Source of the DNA: Mycobacterium kiyosense
GTDB taxonomy: Bacteria; Actinomycetota; Actinomycetes; Mycobacteriales; Mycobacteriaceae
NCBI GenBank assembly: GCA_021654635.1
Contig: AP025179.1
Coordinates: 5,766,001-5,830,000 of the forward strand
Length of the DNA stretch: 64,000 bases
Reading direction: 5' to 3'
Shown piece after piece: positions 19,270-27,886 of this stretch. The notes beneath the pieces are model-generated. The model searched no databases, was not told where the DNA came from, and saw only the letters and a program-made list of their open reading frames with translations. How positions within the stretch are numbered: the first letter of the stretch is position 1; each line of letters begins with the position of its first letter. Both the position numbers and the translations under genes were made by a program.

Positions 19270-20462
19270 TGGCCGGCGCAGGAGCCAACCTGGCCGCGGT
19301 GCTGGGCACCGGGCAGACCAAGTACGTCGCCAAGCGCAAGGACGTGTCGATGAACGGCCTGGTGCGCGAGGCCATCGACCGCGCACTGGAAGACTCGGGG
19401 TCCACCTTCGACGATATCGACGCGGTCGTGGTGGGCAAGGCGCCCGACTTCTTCGAGGGCGTGATGATGCCCGAGCTGTTCATGTCCGACGCGATGGGCG
19501 CCACCGGCAAGCCGCTGATCCGGGTGCACACCGCTGGCTCGGTCGGCGGTTCCACCGCGATCGTGGCGGCCAGCCTGGTGCAGTCGGGCAAGTACCGCCG
19601 CGTGCTGGCGATGGCGTGGGAGAAGCAGTCGGAGTCGAATGCCATGTGGGCGTTGTCGATTCCGATCCCGTTCATCAAGCCGGTCGGTGCCGGTGCGGGC
19701 GGATACTTCGCGCCGCACGTGCGGTCCTACATCCGCCGGTCCGGGGCGCCCAATCACATCGGCGCCATGGTGGCGGTCAAGGACCGGCTGAACGGGGCGC
19801 GTAACCCGTTGGCGCATCTGCACCAGCCCGACATCACCGTCGAGAAGGTGATGCAATCCCCCATGCTGTGGGACCCGATCCGTTACGACGAGACTTGCCC
19901 GTCCTCCGACGGCGCCGCGGCCGTGGTGATCGGCAACGAGGAGAGCGCCGATGCGCGGCTGGCGCAGGGACATCCGGTGGCCTGGATCCACGCCACCGCG
20001 CTGCGCACCGAGCCGCTGCAGTTCTCCGGTCGCGACCAGGTGAACCCGCAAGCCAGCCGGGACGCTGCCGCCGCGTTGTGGAAGGGCGCCGGGATCACCA
20101 GCCCCATCGACGAGATCGACGCCGCCGAGATCTATGTGCCGTTCTCCTGGTTCGAGCCGATGTGGTTGGAGAGCCTGGGTTTCGCCCCGGAGGGCGAAGG
20201 CTGGAAGCTCACCGAGGCCGGCGAGACGGCGATCGGCGGACGGCTTCCGGTGAACCCGTCCGGCGGGGTGCTCTCGTCCAACCCGATCGGCGCCTCCGGC
20301 CTGATCCGCTTCGCCGAAGCCGCGATTCAGGTGATGGACAAGGGCGGCGACCACCAGGTGCCGAATGTGCGAAAGGCGTTGGGCCACGCCTACGGTGGCG
20401 GCGCCCAGTACTACTCGATGTGGGTGGTCGGTAAGGACAAACCGCAGCGGACCGGCGAATGA
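19269..20462 (+). CDS. ltp3: Ltp3, thiolase-like sterol side-chain lyase subunit
   Basis: 397 aa, ATG 19269 overlapping the ltp4 stop. Thiolase-type segments: VLGTGQTKYVAKRKDVSMNG, HTAGSVGGSTAIVAASLVQS (replacing the nucleophile Cys region), CPSSDGAAAVVIGNE, NPSGGVLSSNPIGASG, and GHAYGGGAQYYSMWV. Ltp3/Ltp4 homologues in actinobacteria are linked to shortening C24-branched sterol side chains as well as C8 intermediates; the exact step here is inferred. Position equals Rv3523. Overlaps the next gene by ATGA. Confidence 0.88.
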   Translation: MAGAGANLAAVLGTGQTKYVAKRKDVSMNGLVREAIDRALEDSGSTFDDIDAVVVGKAPDFFEGVMMPELFMSDAMGATGKPLIRVHTAGSVGGSTAIVAASLVQSGKYRRVLAMAWEKQSESNAMWALSIPIPFIKPVGAGAGGYFAPHVRSYIRRSGAPNHIGAMVAVKDRLNGARNPLAHLHQPDITVEKVMQSPMLWDPIRYDETCPSSDGAAAVVIGNEESADARLAQGHPVAWIHATALRTEPLQFSGRDQVNPQASRDAAAALWKGAGITSPIDEIDAAEIYVPFSWFEPMWLESLGFAPEGEGWKLTEAGETAIGGRLPVNPSGGVLSSNPIGASGLIRFAEAAIQVMDKGGDHQVPNVRKALGHAYGGGAQYYSMWVVGKDKPQRTGE

Positions 20463-21340
20463 AGTACACCTGCAGCATCGCGATGGGTCAGATCGACCAG
20501 CTGATCGAACTGGCCAAGACCGCCGAAGAGGTCGGGTTCGACTCGATCGCGCTGCCGGATTCGATCTTCTATTTCGAGAAGCAGTCCGTCGACTACCCCT
20601 ATACCGCGGACGGTAAGCGGATGTTCGACGAGAACACGCCCTGGGTGGACCCGCTGATCCTGGCGGGCGCGATGGGCGCGGTCACCACCAAGCTGCGGTT
20701 CTACACCAACGTGATGAAGCTGGGGTCGCGCAACCCGTTGTTGGTGGCCCGACAGGTGGGTTCGGTGGCCAACCTGACCAACAACCGGTTCGGCTTCGGG
20801 GTCGGGATCGGCTGGGCGCCCGAGGAATTCGAGTGGTGCGGGGTGCCTTATCAGCGCCGCGGCAAGCGCGTCGACGAGATGATCGAGGTCATCAAGCTGG
20901 TACTGGCCGGCGGCATGGTCGAATTCCACGGCGAGTTCTACGATTTCGACCGGCTGCAGATGAGCCCGGCGCCCAGCGAGCCGGTGCCGTTCTACGTGGG
21001 CGGCCACACCGACGTGGCGCTGCGCAGAGCGGCCCGCGTGGGCGACGGCTGGACCAGCGCGATGATGACGCATGCCGAGCTGGCCGAGACGATCACCAAG
21101 CTCAACGAGCTGCGCGCCGAATACGGCCGCGCGGAAAAGCCTTTCGAGTTCCAGGCGGTGTGCATCGACAAGTTCGGGCTGGACGGACATCGCGAGCTCG
21201 CCGAGATCGGGGTGACCGACTACATCACCGTGCCCTGGATTTTCGACGGTCACGGCTTCGACGCGCCGCTGGACAAGAAGCAGGATTCGTTGAAGCGCTT
21301 CGCCGACAACTACATTCATTCCGGTTGGCAGGACAAGTGA
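20459..21340 (+). CDS. LLM-class F420-dependent oxidoreductase in the ltp operon
   Basis: 293 aa, ATG 20459 overlapping the ltp3 stop (ATGA). Luciferase-like motifs: EEVGFDSIALPDSIFYFEKQ, KLRFYTNVMKLGSRNPLLVA, NRFGFGVGIGWAPEEFEWCG and PFYVGGHTDVALRRAARVGD. It is a different LLM subfamily from the gene at 16107. I do not recall a counterpart at this place in M. tuberculosis. Coupling to ltp3 suggests it reduces or oxidises a sterol side-chain or carbonyl intermediate with F420; substrate unknown. Confidence 0.85.
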   Translation: MKYTCSIAMGQIDQLIELAKTAEEVGFDSIALPDSIFYFEKQSVDYPYTADGKRMFDENTPWVDPLILAGAMGAVTTKLRFYTNVMKLGSRNPLLVARQVGSVANLTNNRFGFGVGIGWAPEEFEWCGVPYQRRGKRVDEMIEVIKLVLAGGMVEFHGEFYDFDRLQMSPAPSEPVPFYVGGHTDVALRRAARVGDGWTSAMMTHAELAETITKLNELRAEYGRAEKPFEFQAVCIDKFGLDGHRELAEIGVTDYITVPWIFDGHGFDAPLDKKQDSLKRFADNYIHSGWQDK

Positions 21341-21426
21341 GCAAGGTCGACGACGAAGGCCGAATGCTGGCGCTGCGCGCCTATTGGGAGCTGGATAAGG
21401 CCACCGCCTCCGCGCGGCGGATGTAA
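21337..21426 (+). pseudogene. 29-codon coupled fragment, possible SnoaL/NTF2-like remnant
   Basis: GTG 21337 overlaps the preceding TGA (GTGA) and reads VSKVDDEGRMLALRAYWELD to TAA 21424-21426. The phrase 'alRAYWEld' is typical of the C-terminus of SnoaL/NTF2-like small-molecule isomerase folds, so this looks like the tail of such a gene left after deletion, still coupled to the oxidoreductase. It is short, so the assignment is tentative. Confidence 0.4.
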
Positions 21427-21430
21427 TCCC

Positions 21431-21715
21431 TCAGTACCCGCGCGTATTGGCGACTTCCGCACCGTCGACCCTGACGACATAGTGTGCCGGCCGCAGGCCG
21501 CCGAACATCTGCGGACGCACTTTCTCGATCTCTACCGTGTGCCCGCGGTGGGAAACTCGCCAGGTCTTGAGCGTTTTCATGCTGAAGTACGTGGCGGGGT
21601 TGAAAGGGCTTGACACCGAAGTTTTCTGGGAGTCGACGATCACGGATGCGCTTCCGGTGATCGGACTCCGACGGAACTGCGCCGCGCTCCCGCCGACCTG
21701 AAAGTTGATCTCCAT
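21431..21715 (-). CDS. Small conserved hypothetical protein
   Basis: 94 aa from ATG 21715, with a purine-rich GGAGG just upstream on the minus strand. Sequence MEINFQVGGSAAQFRRSPIT ... EKVRPQMFGGLRPAHYVVRV looks like one beta-rich domain without signal peptide, membrane helix or catalytic signature. It resembles a small protein type seen repeatedly in mycobacteria, but I cannot name a function. It is convergent with the ltp operon, 4 bp from the fragment's stop. Confidence 0.65.
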   Translation of the reverse strand: MEINFQVGGSAAQFRRSPITGSASVIVDSQKTSVSSPFNPATYFSMKTLKTWRVSHRGHTVEIEKVRPQMFGGLRPAHYVVRVDGAEVANTRGY

Positions 21716-21829
21716 GGCTCCCTCCGGGGGTCGGGTTCATCGAAACGCCGTTGCACGAGGAGCCGCGCTTGACGTCTCAGCACGGTCGCATGCGGTACTT
21801 GACGGATTCTTGAAGCAGGCCGCCCCTCT

Positions 21830-23110
21830 TCAGGCCTTCATTTCCGGCACGGGTTTGCGCGCGCGCACCGCGAACAAAACCAGCAAAACCAGCGCGGTCA
21901 TGCCCCAGACGCTGCCCAGCAGATGCTGCCCGGCACTCCACAGGCGTTCGCGGTCGTCGCTGTTCGGCAGGTGCGCCCACGGCGCCCACAGCGAGATGCC
22001 CGCGACCAGCACCCCGGCAACTACGTCGGATGCCGCCCCCACCGCGGCCCAGCGCACCAGGAAGTACACCGCAGCCGCCGGCAGCCACACCCAGTGGTGA
22101 CCCCAGGACACCGGCGAGCACAGCAACCCGATGAACGCGGCGGACAGCAGCGCGGCGACCGTGTCGCCGCGCCGCCGGTTGACCTCGATCGCCGTCACGG
22201 CCAGCGCCAGCACCAGCACCGTCGCCACCATCCAGACCGCGCCGTGCACGGAATCGAGCTTCGGCAGGCGCTCGAGGATTCCGCGCACCGACTGGTTCGA
22301 GGAGTAGGCCAGCCCGCCGATCCTGGCCGGGTCGAACGCGGTCGAGGTCAGGTAGCGCACTGTGTCGGCGGGCAGCACAAGCCAGCCGACCAGCACCGCA
22401 AGCACCGTCGTCACCACCGAGACGACCAGCGGCCGCCACGCCCGGGTCACCAGGAAATAGCCGACGAAGACGGCGGGCGTCAGCTTGATCGCGACCGCGA
22501 TGCCGACCAGCAGGCCCCGCGGCCACGGCACCCGCGGCGGCAGAATGTCCAGGGCGACCGCGGCCGCCAGCAGCAGGTTGACCTGGCCGTAGGTCATGTT
22601 GTGCTCCACCGGCACGCTCAGGGTGAACACGATCGCGGCGATCACCAGCACGACCGCGGTCTTGACCGAGACAGCCCCGGTCAGCGCGTGCCGGCTGCGC
22701 AGTCGGTCCCAATTTCCTTGCGTCGCAACAACGATCAGCGTGAACAGCAGCAACGCGGCGGAGGTGTTGAACAACAGCATCAGGGTCTTGGCGACACCGA
22801 CCGGGACGATCGCCAGCGGCACGAAGACCACGGCGGCGAACGGCGGATAGGTGAACGACAGTCCGTTCGGCGACTGGTTGGCCGCGGCGAAGTCGGCCGC
22901 GTAGATCGAGTGGCCGTGCAGCACCGCGTGACCACCGGCGCGGTACACCAGCAGGTCGATCAGGTCGGTGTAGCTGCGCGCCCACAGCAGATATCCGACG
23001 AACAACCAGGCGAACACCGCGGCCACCACCGCCAGCGTCACCAGTGTCAACCTGCGCCCGGCTCGGGTCTCGGGTGAGCTCTGGGTCGCGCTGTCCTCGA
23101 TAATCTGCAA
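21830..23110 (-). CDS. GT87-family polyprenyl-phosphomannose-dependent mannosyltransferase
   Basis: 426 aa, ATG 23110. About ten hydrophobic membrane segments beginning LTLVTLAVVAAVFAWLFVGY. Family features: DLLVYRAGGHAVLHGHSIYA after the first helix (catalytic acidic residue region), FTYPPFAAVVFVPL, and AIKLTPAVFVGYF. GT87 (DUF2029) enzymes such as PimE transfer alpha-1,2-mannose from polyprenyl-phosphate-mannose to PIM, LM/LAM or other glycans on the outer face of the membrane. It is not known to take part in steroid degradation; it sits opposite kshA and near the carbonic-anhydrase-like gene. Confidence 0.85.
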   Translation of the reverse strand: MQIIEDSATQSSPETRAGRRLTLVTLAVVAAVFAWLFVGYLLWARSYTDLIDLLVYRAGGHAVLHGHSIYAADFAAANQSPNGLSFTYPPFAAVVFVPLAIVPVGVAKTLMLLFNTSAALLLFTLIVVATQGNWDRLRSRHALTGAVSVKTAVVLVIAAIVFTLSVPVEHNMTYGQVNLLLAAAVALDILPPRVPWPRGLLVGIAVAIKLTPAVFVGYFLVTRAWRPLVVSVVTTVLAVLVGWLVLPADTVRYLTSTAFDPARIGGLAYSSNQSVRGILERLPKLDSVHGAVWMVATVLVLALAVTAIEVNRRRGDTVAALLSAAFIGLLCSPVSWGHHWVWLPAAAVYFLVRWAAVGAASDVVAGVLVAGISLWAPWAHLPNSDDRERLWSAGQHLLGSVWGMTALVLLVLFAVRARKPVPEMKA

Positions 23111-23152
23111 CGTCCAATCGGTTGTCGACGCCGCTGCGGCGTCGGCGTAACC

Positions 23153-23677
23153 CTAAACCGGTTTCAACCCGGCGATGTGCCGCTGTGCCAGATCACGATA
23201 AGCCTGCGGGTTGACGTTGACCCACATTTCGGCGCCGGTTCCCTCAATGGGCCCCTTGACCTTTGCCGGGGTGCCGGTCACCAGCATCCCCGGCGGTACC
23301 TGGGTGCCCCCGACGACCAGCGACCCCGCTGCCACCATGCAGCGAGCGCCGATCACGGCGCCGTCCAGCACCGTGGCATGGTTGGCGATCAGGGCCTCCG
23401 AGCCGATGTGGGCGCCGTGAATGACGCACAGGTGTGCGACCGTGGCGCCAGGACCGATGTCGACGGGGATACCGGGCGGCGCGTGCAGCACCGACCCATC
23501 CTGGACGTTCGCGCCCTCGCGAACGACTACCGGCGCATAGTCACCGCGCAGTACCGCGTTGAACCAGACCGACGCGCCCGCTTCGACGGTGACGTCACCG
23601 ATCAGGGTCGCCGTCGGGGCCACGAACGCGGTGGGATCGACCTTCGGCGCGCGACCCTCGAAACTGAACAGCGGCAT
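23153..23677 (-). CDS. Gamma-carbonic-anhydrase-like hexapeptide protein (Rv3525c type)
   Basis: 174 aa, ATG 23677. Left-handed beta-helix hexapeptide repeats from residue 10 on (VDPTAFVAPTATLIGDVTVE, ASVWFNAVLRGDYAPVVVRE) with histidines positioned as zinc ligands (ATVAHLCVIHGAHIG, IANHATVLDGAVIG). Homologues are called siderophore-binding or gamma-carbonic-anhydrase-like; hydration of CO2 is plausible but unproven. Divergent from kshA. Start is firm because MPLFSFEGRAP is the usual beginning. Confidence 0.85.
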   Translation of the reverse strand: MPLFSFEGRAPKVDPTAFVAPTATLIGDVTVEAGASVWFNAVLRGDYAPVVVREGANVQDGSVLHAPPGIPVDIGPGATVAHLCVIHGAHIGSEALIANHATVLDGAVIGARCMVAAGSLVVGGTQVPPGMLVTGTPAKVKGPIEGTGAEMWVNVNPQAYRDLAQRHIAGLKPV

Positions 23678-23761
23678 GTTCTAGATATACCGTAGCCATA
23701 TACCGCACCATGCATATGCCGTGGTTAGGGTCACCGTCGTTGCGCTCTCCCGCCCCAAAAC

Positions 23762-23775
23762 TGTAACGTGTTCTA
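23762..23775. promoter_or_regulatory. KstR operator upstream of kshA
   Basis: TGTAACGTGTTCTA matches TnnAACnnGTTnnA at all fixed positions and lies 30 bp before the kshA start. Confidence 0.9.
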
Positions 23776-23805
23776 GTTAGCAGCCCAATCTGGAGGTGAC
23801 AGCGG

Positions 23806-24975
23806 ATGACTACCGACACAAGCGACGTCGGCGTCCGGGAGATCGATGCCGGCGACCTGCCGACCCGCTACGCGCGCGGCTGGCACTGCCTGGGCGTCGC
23901 GAAGGACTTTCAGGACGGCAAACCGCATTCGGTTCAGGCGTTCGGCACCAAGCTGGTGGTGTTCGCCGACTCACAGGGCGACATCAAGGTTCTCGACGGC
24001 TACTGCCGGCACATGGGCGGCGACCTGTCCATGGGCACCGTCAAGGGCGACGAGGTGGCCTGCCCGTTCCATGACTGGCGCTGGGGCGGCGACGGTCGCT
24101 GCAAGCTGGTGCCGTATGCCAAGCGCACCCCCAAGCGGGCCCGCACCCGGGCCTGGACCACCGACGTGCGCGGTGGCCTGCTGTTCGTCTGGCACGACCA
24201 CGAGGGCAATCCGCCCGACCCGGCAGTCCGCATTCCCGAGATTCCCGAGGCGCACAGCGACGAGTGGACCGAGTGGCGGTGGAACCGCATCCTCATCGAG
24301 GGATCCAACTGCCGCGACATCATCGACAACGTCACCGACATGGCGCACTTCTTCTACATCCATTTCGGGTTGCCGACGTACTTCAAGAACGTCTTCGAGG
24401 GTCACATCGCCTCGCAGTACCTGCACAATGTGGGCCGGCCCGACGTCGACGACCTGGGCACGTCTTACGGTGAGGCGCACCTGGATTCGGAGGCGTCCTA
24501 CTTCGGACCGTCGTTCATGATCAACTGGCTGCACAACAGCTACGGCGGTTACAAGGCCGAGTCGATCCTGATCAACTGCCACTACCCGGTCACGCAGGAT
24601 TCGTTCGTGCTGCAGTGGGGTGTGATCGTCGAAAAGCCCAAGGGCATGGACGAAAAGATGACCGACAAGCTGTCGCGGGTGTTCACCGAGGGGGTCAGCA
24701 AGGGCTTCCTGCAGGACGTGGAGATCTGGAAGCACAAGACCCGGATCGACAACCCGCTGCTGGTCGAGGAGGACGGCGCCGTCTACCAGATGCGCCGCTG
24801 GTATCAGCAGTTCTACGTCGACGTCGCCGATATCACCCCAGAAATGGTGGAGCGCTATGAGATCGAGGTCGACACCTCCCGCGCCAACGAGTTCTGGAAC
24901 GCCGAGGTGGCCGAGAACATGAAGGCCAGGGAGGCCGAAGCGGTGTCCGACGAAGTTCCCGCCGAGCAGCACTAG
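23806..24975 (+). CDS. kshA: KshA, oxygenase of 3-ketosteroid 9-alpha-hydroxylase
   Basis: 389 aa, ATG 23806 with GGAGG at 23792-23796. N-terminal Rieske domain: Cys67-x-His69 and Cys86-x2-His89 (CRHMGGDL ... ACPFHDW). C-terminal mononuclear iron domain with DNVTDMAHFFYIH supplying His181 and His186. With reductase KshB (not in this window) it hydroxylates C9 of androstadienedione-type intermediates, which with KstD opens ring B. Downstream Rv3527-like gene follows after 5 bp. KstR box in the promoter. Confidence 0.96.
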   Translation: MTTDTSDVGVREIDAGDLPTRYARGWHCLGVAKDFQDGKPHSVQAFGTKLVVFADSQGDIKVLDGYCRHMGGDLSMGTVKGDEVACPFHDWRWGGDGRCKLVPYAKRTPKRARTRAWTTDVRGGLLFVWHDHEGNPPDPAVRIPEIPEAHSDEWTEWRWNRILIEGSNCRDIIDNVTDMAHFFYIHFGLPTYFKNVFEGHIASQYLHNVGRPDVDDLGTSYGEAHLDSEASYFGPSFMINWLHNSYGGYKAESILINCHYPVTQDSFVLQWGVIVEKPKGMDEKMTDKLSRVFTEGVSKGFLQDVEIWKHKTRIDNPLLVEEDGAVYQMRRWYQQFYVDVADITPEMVERYEIEVDTSRANEFWNAEVAENMKAREAEAVSDEVPAEQH

Positions 24976-24980
24976 TCGCC

Positions 24981-25427
24981 ATGGCTGACGATCGTCCGGA
25001 GGTGCCCGACGTCGATCGCCTGGCGCGGTCGATGCTGCTGCTGCACGGCGATCAGCACGACCACGACGAGGAGCCCACCAGCAACGACGGGTCCGGATCG
25101 TGGTCGAAGTCAAGGGATTTCAGCAATGATCCACAGCGCGCCGCGTCGGTGGCCGAAGCCAGCCGCGCCGACCGGGAACGCTACCTGACCGCGGGTCTGC
25201 AGCCGGTGGACTGCCGGTTCTGCCACGTCACGGTGAACGTGCGGCGGCTCGGGCCGGGGCACACGGCGGTGCAGTGGAATACCGAGGCATCGCAGCGGTG
25301 TGCTCACTTCGCGCAGGTGCGTGCCGCCGGCGGTGACACGGCGCGAACCAGATCGTGCCCGCGGCTGTCCGACAGCATCGAGCACGCGGTGGCCGAAGGC
25401 TACCTCGACCGCAGCGCGGAAGACTGA
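24981..25427 (+). CDS. Hypothetical protein downstream of kshA (Rv3527 type)
   Basis: 148 aa, ATG 24981, 5 bp after kshA, so co-transcribed. N-terminal part is acidic and low complexity (LHGDQHDHDEEPTSNDGSGS); the C-terminal half carries conserved cysteines (DCRFCHVTVNVRRLGPGHTA, SQRCAHFAQ, RTRSCPRLSDSIEHAVAEGY). The CxxC pair could bind metal. No known domain is recognised; the conserved link to kshA suggests a helper role in the hydroxylase system, which is inference only. Confidence 0.75.
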   Translation: MADDRPEVPDVDRLARSMLLLHGDQHDHDEEPTSNDGSGSWSKSRDFSNDPQRAASVAEASRADRERYLTAGLQPVDCRFCHVTVNVRRLGPGHTAVQWNTEASQRCAHFAQVRAAGGDTARTRSCPRLSDSIEHAVAEGYLDRSAED

Positions 25428-25616
25428 CAGCGAAGCCGAGTCTGCGAGCACCGGACAATCGTCGGTGAACTCTGTCTACATTTCATGTGAACTTCTCCGG
25501 CGAGCAGTGTGATGCCCGTAGTAGAGGGTTACCCATCCGCTACGCGATGCTGCGTCGTTGCAGCGCAACAGCACCAAAGCGCAACAACACCAAAGCTTTT
25601 TCAGGAGGTATCTCTC

Positions 25617-25949
25617 ATGCGGAAGCGCCTTCTCATAGCCGTGGCGTTCGGGTTGCTCGGACCCCTGGCGTCGGTCTCGGCCGCTCACGCCGACGCCAAC
25701 GATGCCAAATTCCTCTCTACGCTGCGCTCTGAGGGCATCACCGACCACGTACCGGACGACTACGCGATCCAGGCAGCTCATGCCGTCTGTGACAACCTGG
25801 ACAGCGGCAAGTCGCCCAAGGAGATGGCGGCTGAAATGGTCGACAAGGCTGGGATGACCGCCTACCACGCCGGCTACTTCGTCGGGGCCAGCATCGACGA
25901 TTACTGCCCGAAGCACCTACCCGAACTCTTGGGCAAGAAGTCCAGCTGA
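25617..25949 (+). CDS. Secreted DUF732-like protein
   Basis: 110 aa from ATG 25617 with a strong AGGAGG at 25603-25608. Signal peptide MRKRLLIAVAFGLLGPLASVSA followed by a small helical domain: DANDAKFLSTLRSEGI, AHAVCDNLDSGKSPKEMAAE and ASIDDYCPKHLPEL. Two cysteines probably form a disulfide, as in DUF732 family proteins, which are abundant small exported proteins of mycobacteria with unknown function. Convergent with the sulfotransferase-like gene, 6 bp apart. Confidence 0.8.
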   Translation: MRKRLLIAVAFGLLGPLASVSAAHADANDAKFLSTLRSEGITDHVPDDYAIQAAHAVCDNLDSGKSPKEMAAEMVDKAGMTAYHAGYFVGASIDDYCPKHLPELLGKKSS

Positions 25950-25955
25950 CGTGCC

Positions 25956-27104
25956 TCACAAGCCGGCGAAGCGCTCCTTGACCTGCTCGGCGGTCAGCCC
26001 GTAGTCGGCCAGCGAGTACTTGTGTTTCGGCGCGCGCTCACCCTGCTGGCTCTCGGAGTGGCTGGCTTCCATGGCCTTTCGCGCCTCGTCGGTCAGCGTC
26101 AACCCGAAGTGGCGGTAGATGTCGGCCACCGTGCCGAGCGGGTCGGCGACCAGGTCCTGGTAGTCGACGTCGTAGAACTGCGCCGAGTCGTAGTTGGCGC
26201 GGGCGGTGTTGAACCGCTCCAGCCCGCGCGACCAGGTGTCCATCGAGTCGGTACCGATCTGCTCCGGGGTGAACGCCTTCGACCAGCCTTCGGCGGTGTG
26301 CTGGGCCAGCGAGCACATCGAGGCCATGATCGTCTCCACCGGCCGGTGGGTCTGAATCACCAGTGCGTCAGGGTAAGTCGCCATCAGCGCATCCAGCGCG
26401 AACAGGTGGCTGGGGTTCTTGAGCACCCAGCGCTTGTCGGTGTCGTTCATCCCGATCAGCTGTAGGTTGCGGCGATGCCGTTGGTAGGACGGCGTCCAAT
26501 CCTGCTCAGATAGCCACTTCGCGTAGCTCGGCACGTGCGCCAGCGTCTCGTAGGACACCGAGTGCACCGACTGGCGCAGCAACTGCCAGCACTCCTCGAG
26601 CTCGTAGGCGGCCATGAAGTGCAGACCGGTGTAGCCGGGGTTGTCGGCGTGGTGCTGGTTGAACTGGTCATCGAGCCTGCGGTACAACGGGTTCGAGTCC
26701 CAGGTTTCGCGCGGCGGTCGCGGCTGCGGGAACTCGGCCAGCCACATGTGCAGGCCTTGGGCCGCCGGGTCGGCGCCCAGCAGCCGGTGCAGCACGGTCG
26801 TCCCGGTGCGCACCAGGCCCGTCACGAAGATCGGCCGCTGGATCGGTACGTCGGCGTACGCCGGGTGCTGCTTCCACGCGGATTCGGACAGCAGCCGGGC
26901 CACCAGCGCGCCGCGCAGGAAGAACCGATTCATCTTGCTGCCCAACACTGTCAGGTCGGCCTCGCGCCGATAGGCGTCCAGCAGGACGCCGAGCGCTTCC
27001 CGGTAGTTGTCGTCGTCGGTGCCGAAATCGTCCAGCCCGGTCAGCTTGGTCGCCGACGCGTGCAGTTCTTCGACGGTGCCGACGTCAGTGCGTTCGGGGC
27101 TCAT
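25956..27104 (-). CDS. Sulfotransferase-family protein (Rv3529c type)
   Basis: 382 aa, ATG 27104. PAPS-dependent sulfotransferase signature at the 5'-phosphosulfate loop (RPIFVTGLVRTGTTVLHRLL) and a 3'-phosphate region (VLKNPSHLFALDALMATYPD, THRPVETIMASMCSLA). Last gene of the operon Rv3531c-Rv3530c-Rv3529c type; its start overlaps the upstream stop (TGATG). Being in a KstR-linked operon suggests a steroid or lipid acceptor, but the donor and acceptor are unproven. Confidence 0.85.
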   Translation of the reverse strand: MSPERTDVGTVEELHASATKLTGLDDFGTDDDNYREALGVLLDAYRREADLTVLGSKMNRFFLRGALVARLLSESAWKQHPAYADVPIQRPIFVTGLVRTGTTVLHRLLGADPAAQGLHMWLAEFPQPRPPRETWDSNPLYRRLDDQFNQHHADNPGYTGLHFMAAYELEECWQLLRQSVHSVSYETLAHVPSYAKWLSEQDWTPSYQRHRRNLQLIGMNDTDKRWVLKNPSHLFALDALMATYPDALVIQTHRPVETIMASMCSLAQHTAEGWSKAFTPEQIGTDSMDTWSRGLERFNTARANYDSAQFYDVDYQDLVADPLGTVADIYRHFGLTLTDEARKAMEASHSESQQGERAPKHKYSLADYGLTAEQVKERFAGL

Positions 27105-27886
27105 CAGGCGTGGTACTCCCCGCAGTTGACGTCCAGGGTCTGCCCGGTGATGCCGCTGGACAGATCGCTGGCCATGAACAGGATCGCCGAAGCCACCTCG
27201 TCTTCGGTGGGCAGCCGCTTGAGGTCGGAGTTGGCCGCGGTGGCCTGGTAGATCTGCTCGGCGGTGGTGCCGTACTTGCCGGCCTGGTGATTGAAGTAGC
27301 CCTGCAACGTGTCACCCCAGATATAGCCGGGCGCAACGGAATTGACCCGGATGCCCTGCTCGCCGAGCTCGGTGGCCAGGGACTGCGACATGGCCAGCAG
27401 CGCCGACTTGGCCATCTTGTAGGCGCCGTACTTGGCTTGCGAGTGTCTGATCACCATCGAGTTGACGTTGACCACCGAGCCGTGCGTCTGCGCCAATACC
27501 GGGGTGAAGCCCTGGATCAGCCGCAGCGCGCCCAGCGCGCTGAGCTCGATGGCGTCCCGGATGTGCTGGAAGGTGGTGCCGGCCAACGGTTTCATCGACG
27601 GCACCCGGAAGGCGTTGTTGATCAGCACGTCGATTTTGCCGAACGCCTCCAAGGCGGCGTCGACGAGGTTGTTCACCTGGTCGTCGTCGGTGATGTCGGT
27701 GGGCACCGGCACCGCTTTGCGGCCCAGATCGACGACCTGCTTGGCGACGTCGTCCAGGCGGTCGGCGCTGCGCGCCGCCAGCACCAGGTCGGCGCCTTCG
27801 GTCGCGCACCGGCGCGCCAAGGTGGTGCCCAGGCCGGGACCCACCCCGCTGATCACCACCACCTTGCCGTCGAGCAGCTTCGTCAT
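27104..27886 (-). CDS. Short-chain dehydrogenase/reductase (Rv3530c type)
   Basis: 260 aa, ATG 27886. Classical SDR: cofactor motif ISGVGPGLGTTLARR near the N-terminus, NNAFRVPSMKPL, catalytic Ser in VNVNSMVIRH and Tyr-x3-Lys in YGAYKMAKSALL. Coupled both to the DUF1214-like gene upstream (ATGA) and the sulfotransferase-like gene downstream. Expected to oxidise or reduce a hydroxyl/keto group on a steroid-derived substrate; exact substrate unknown. Confidence 0.88.
   Translation of the reverse strand: MTKLLDGKVVVISGVGPGLGTTLARRCATEGADLVLAARSADRLDDVAKQVVDLGRKAVPVPTDITDDDQVNNLVDAALEAFGKIDVLINNAFRVPSMKPLAGTTFQHIRDAIELSALGALRLIQGFTPVLAQTHGSVVNVNSMVIRHSQAKYGAYKMAKSALLAMSQSLATELGEQGIRVNSVAPGYIWGDTLQGYFNHQAGKYGTTAEQIYQATAANSDLKRLPTEDEVASAILFMASDLSSGITGQTLDVNCGEYHA

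Noticed and set aside
17302..19386. Long minus-strand frame opposite the DUF35 and ltp4 genes
   Set aside because: High-GC shadow; the plus-strand genes there have clear family motifs and tight coupling.
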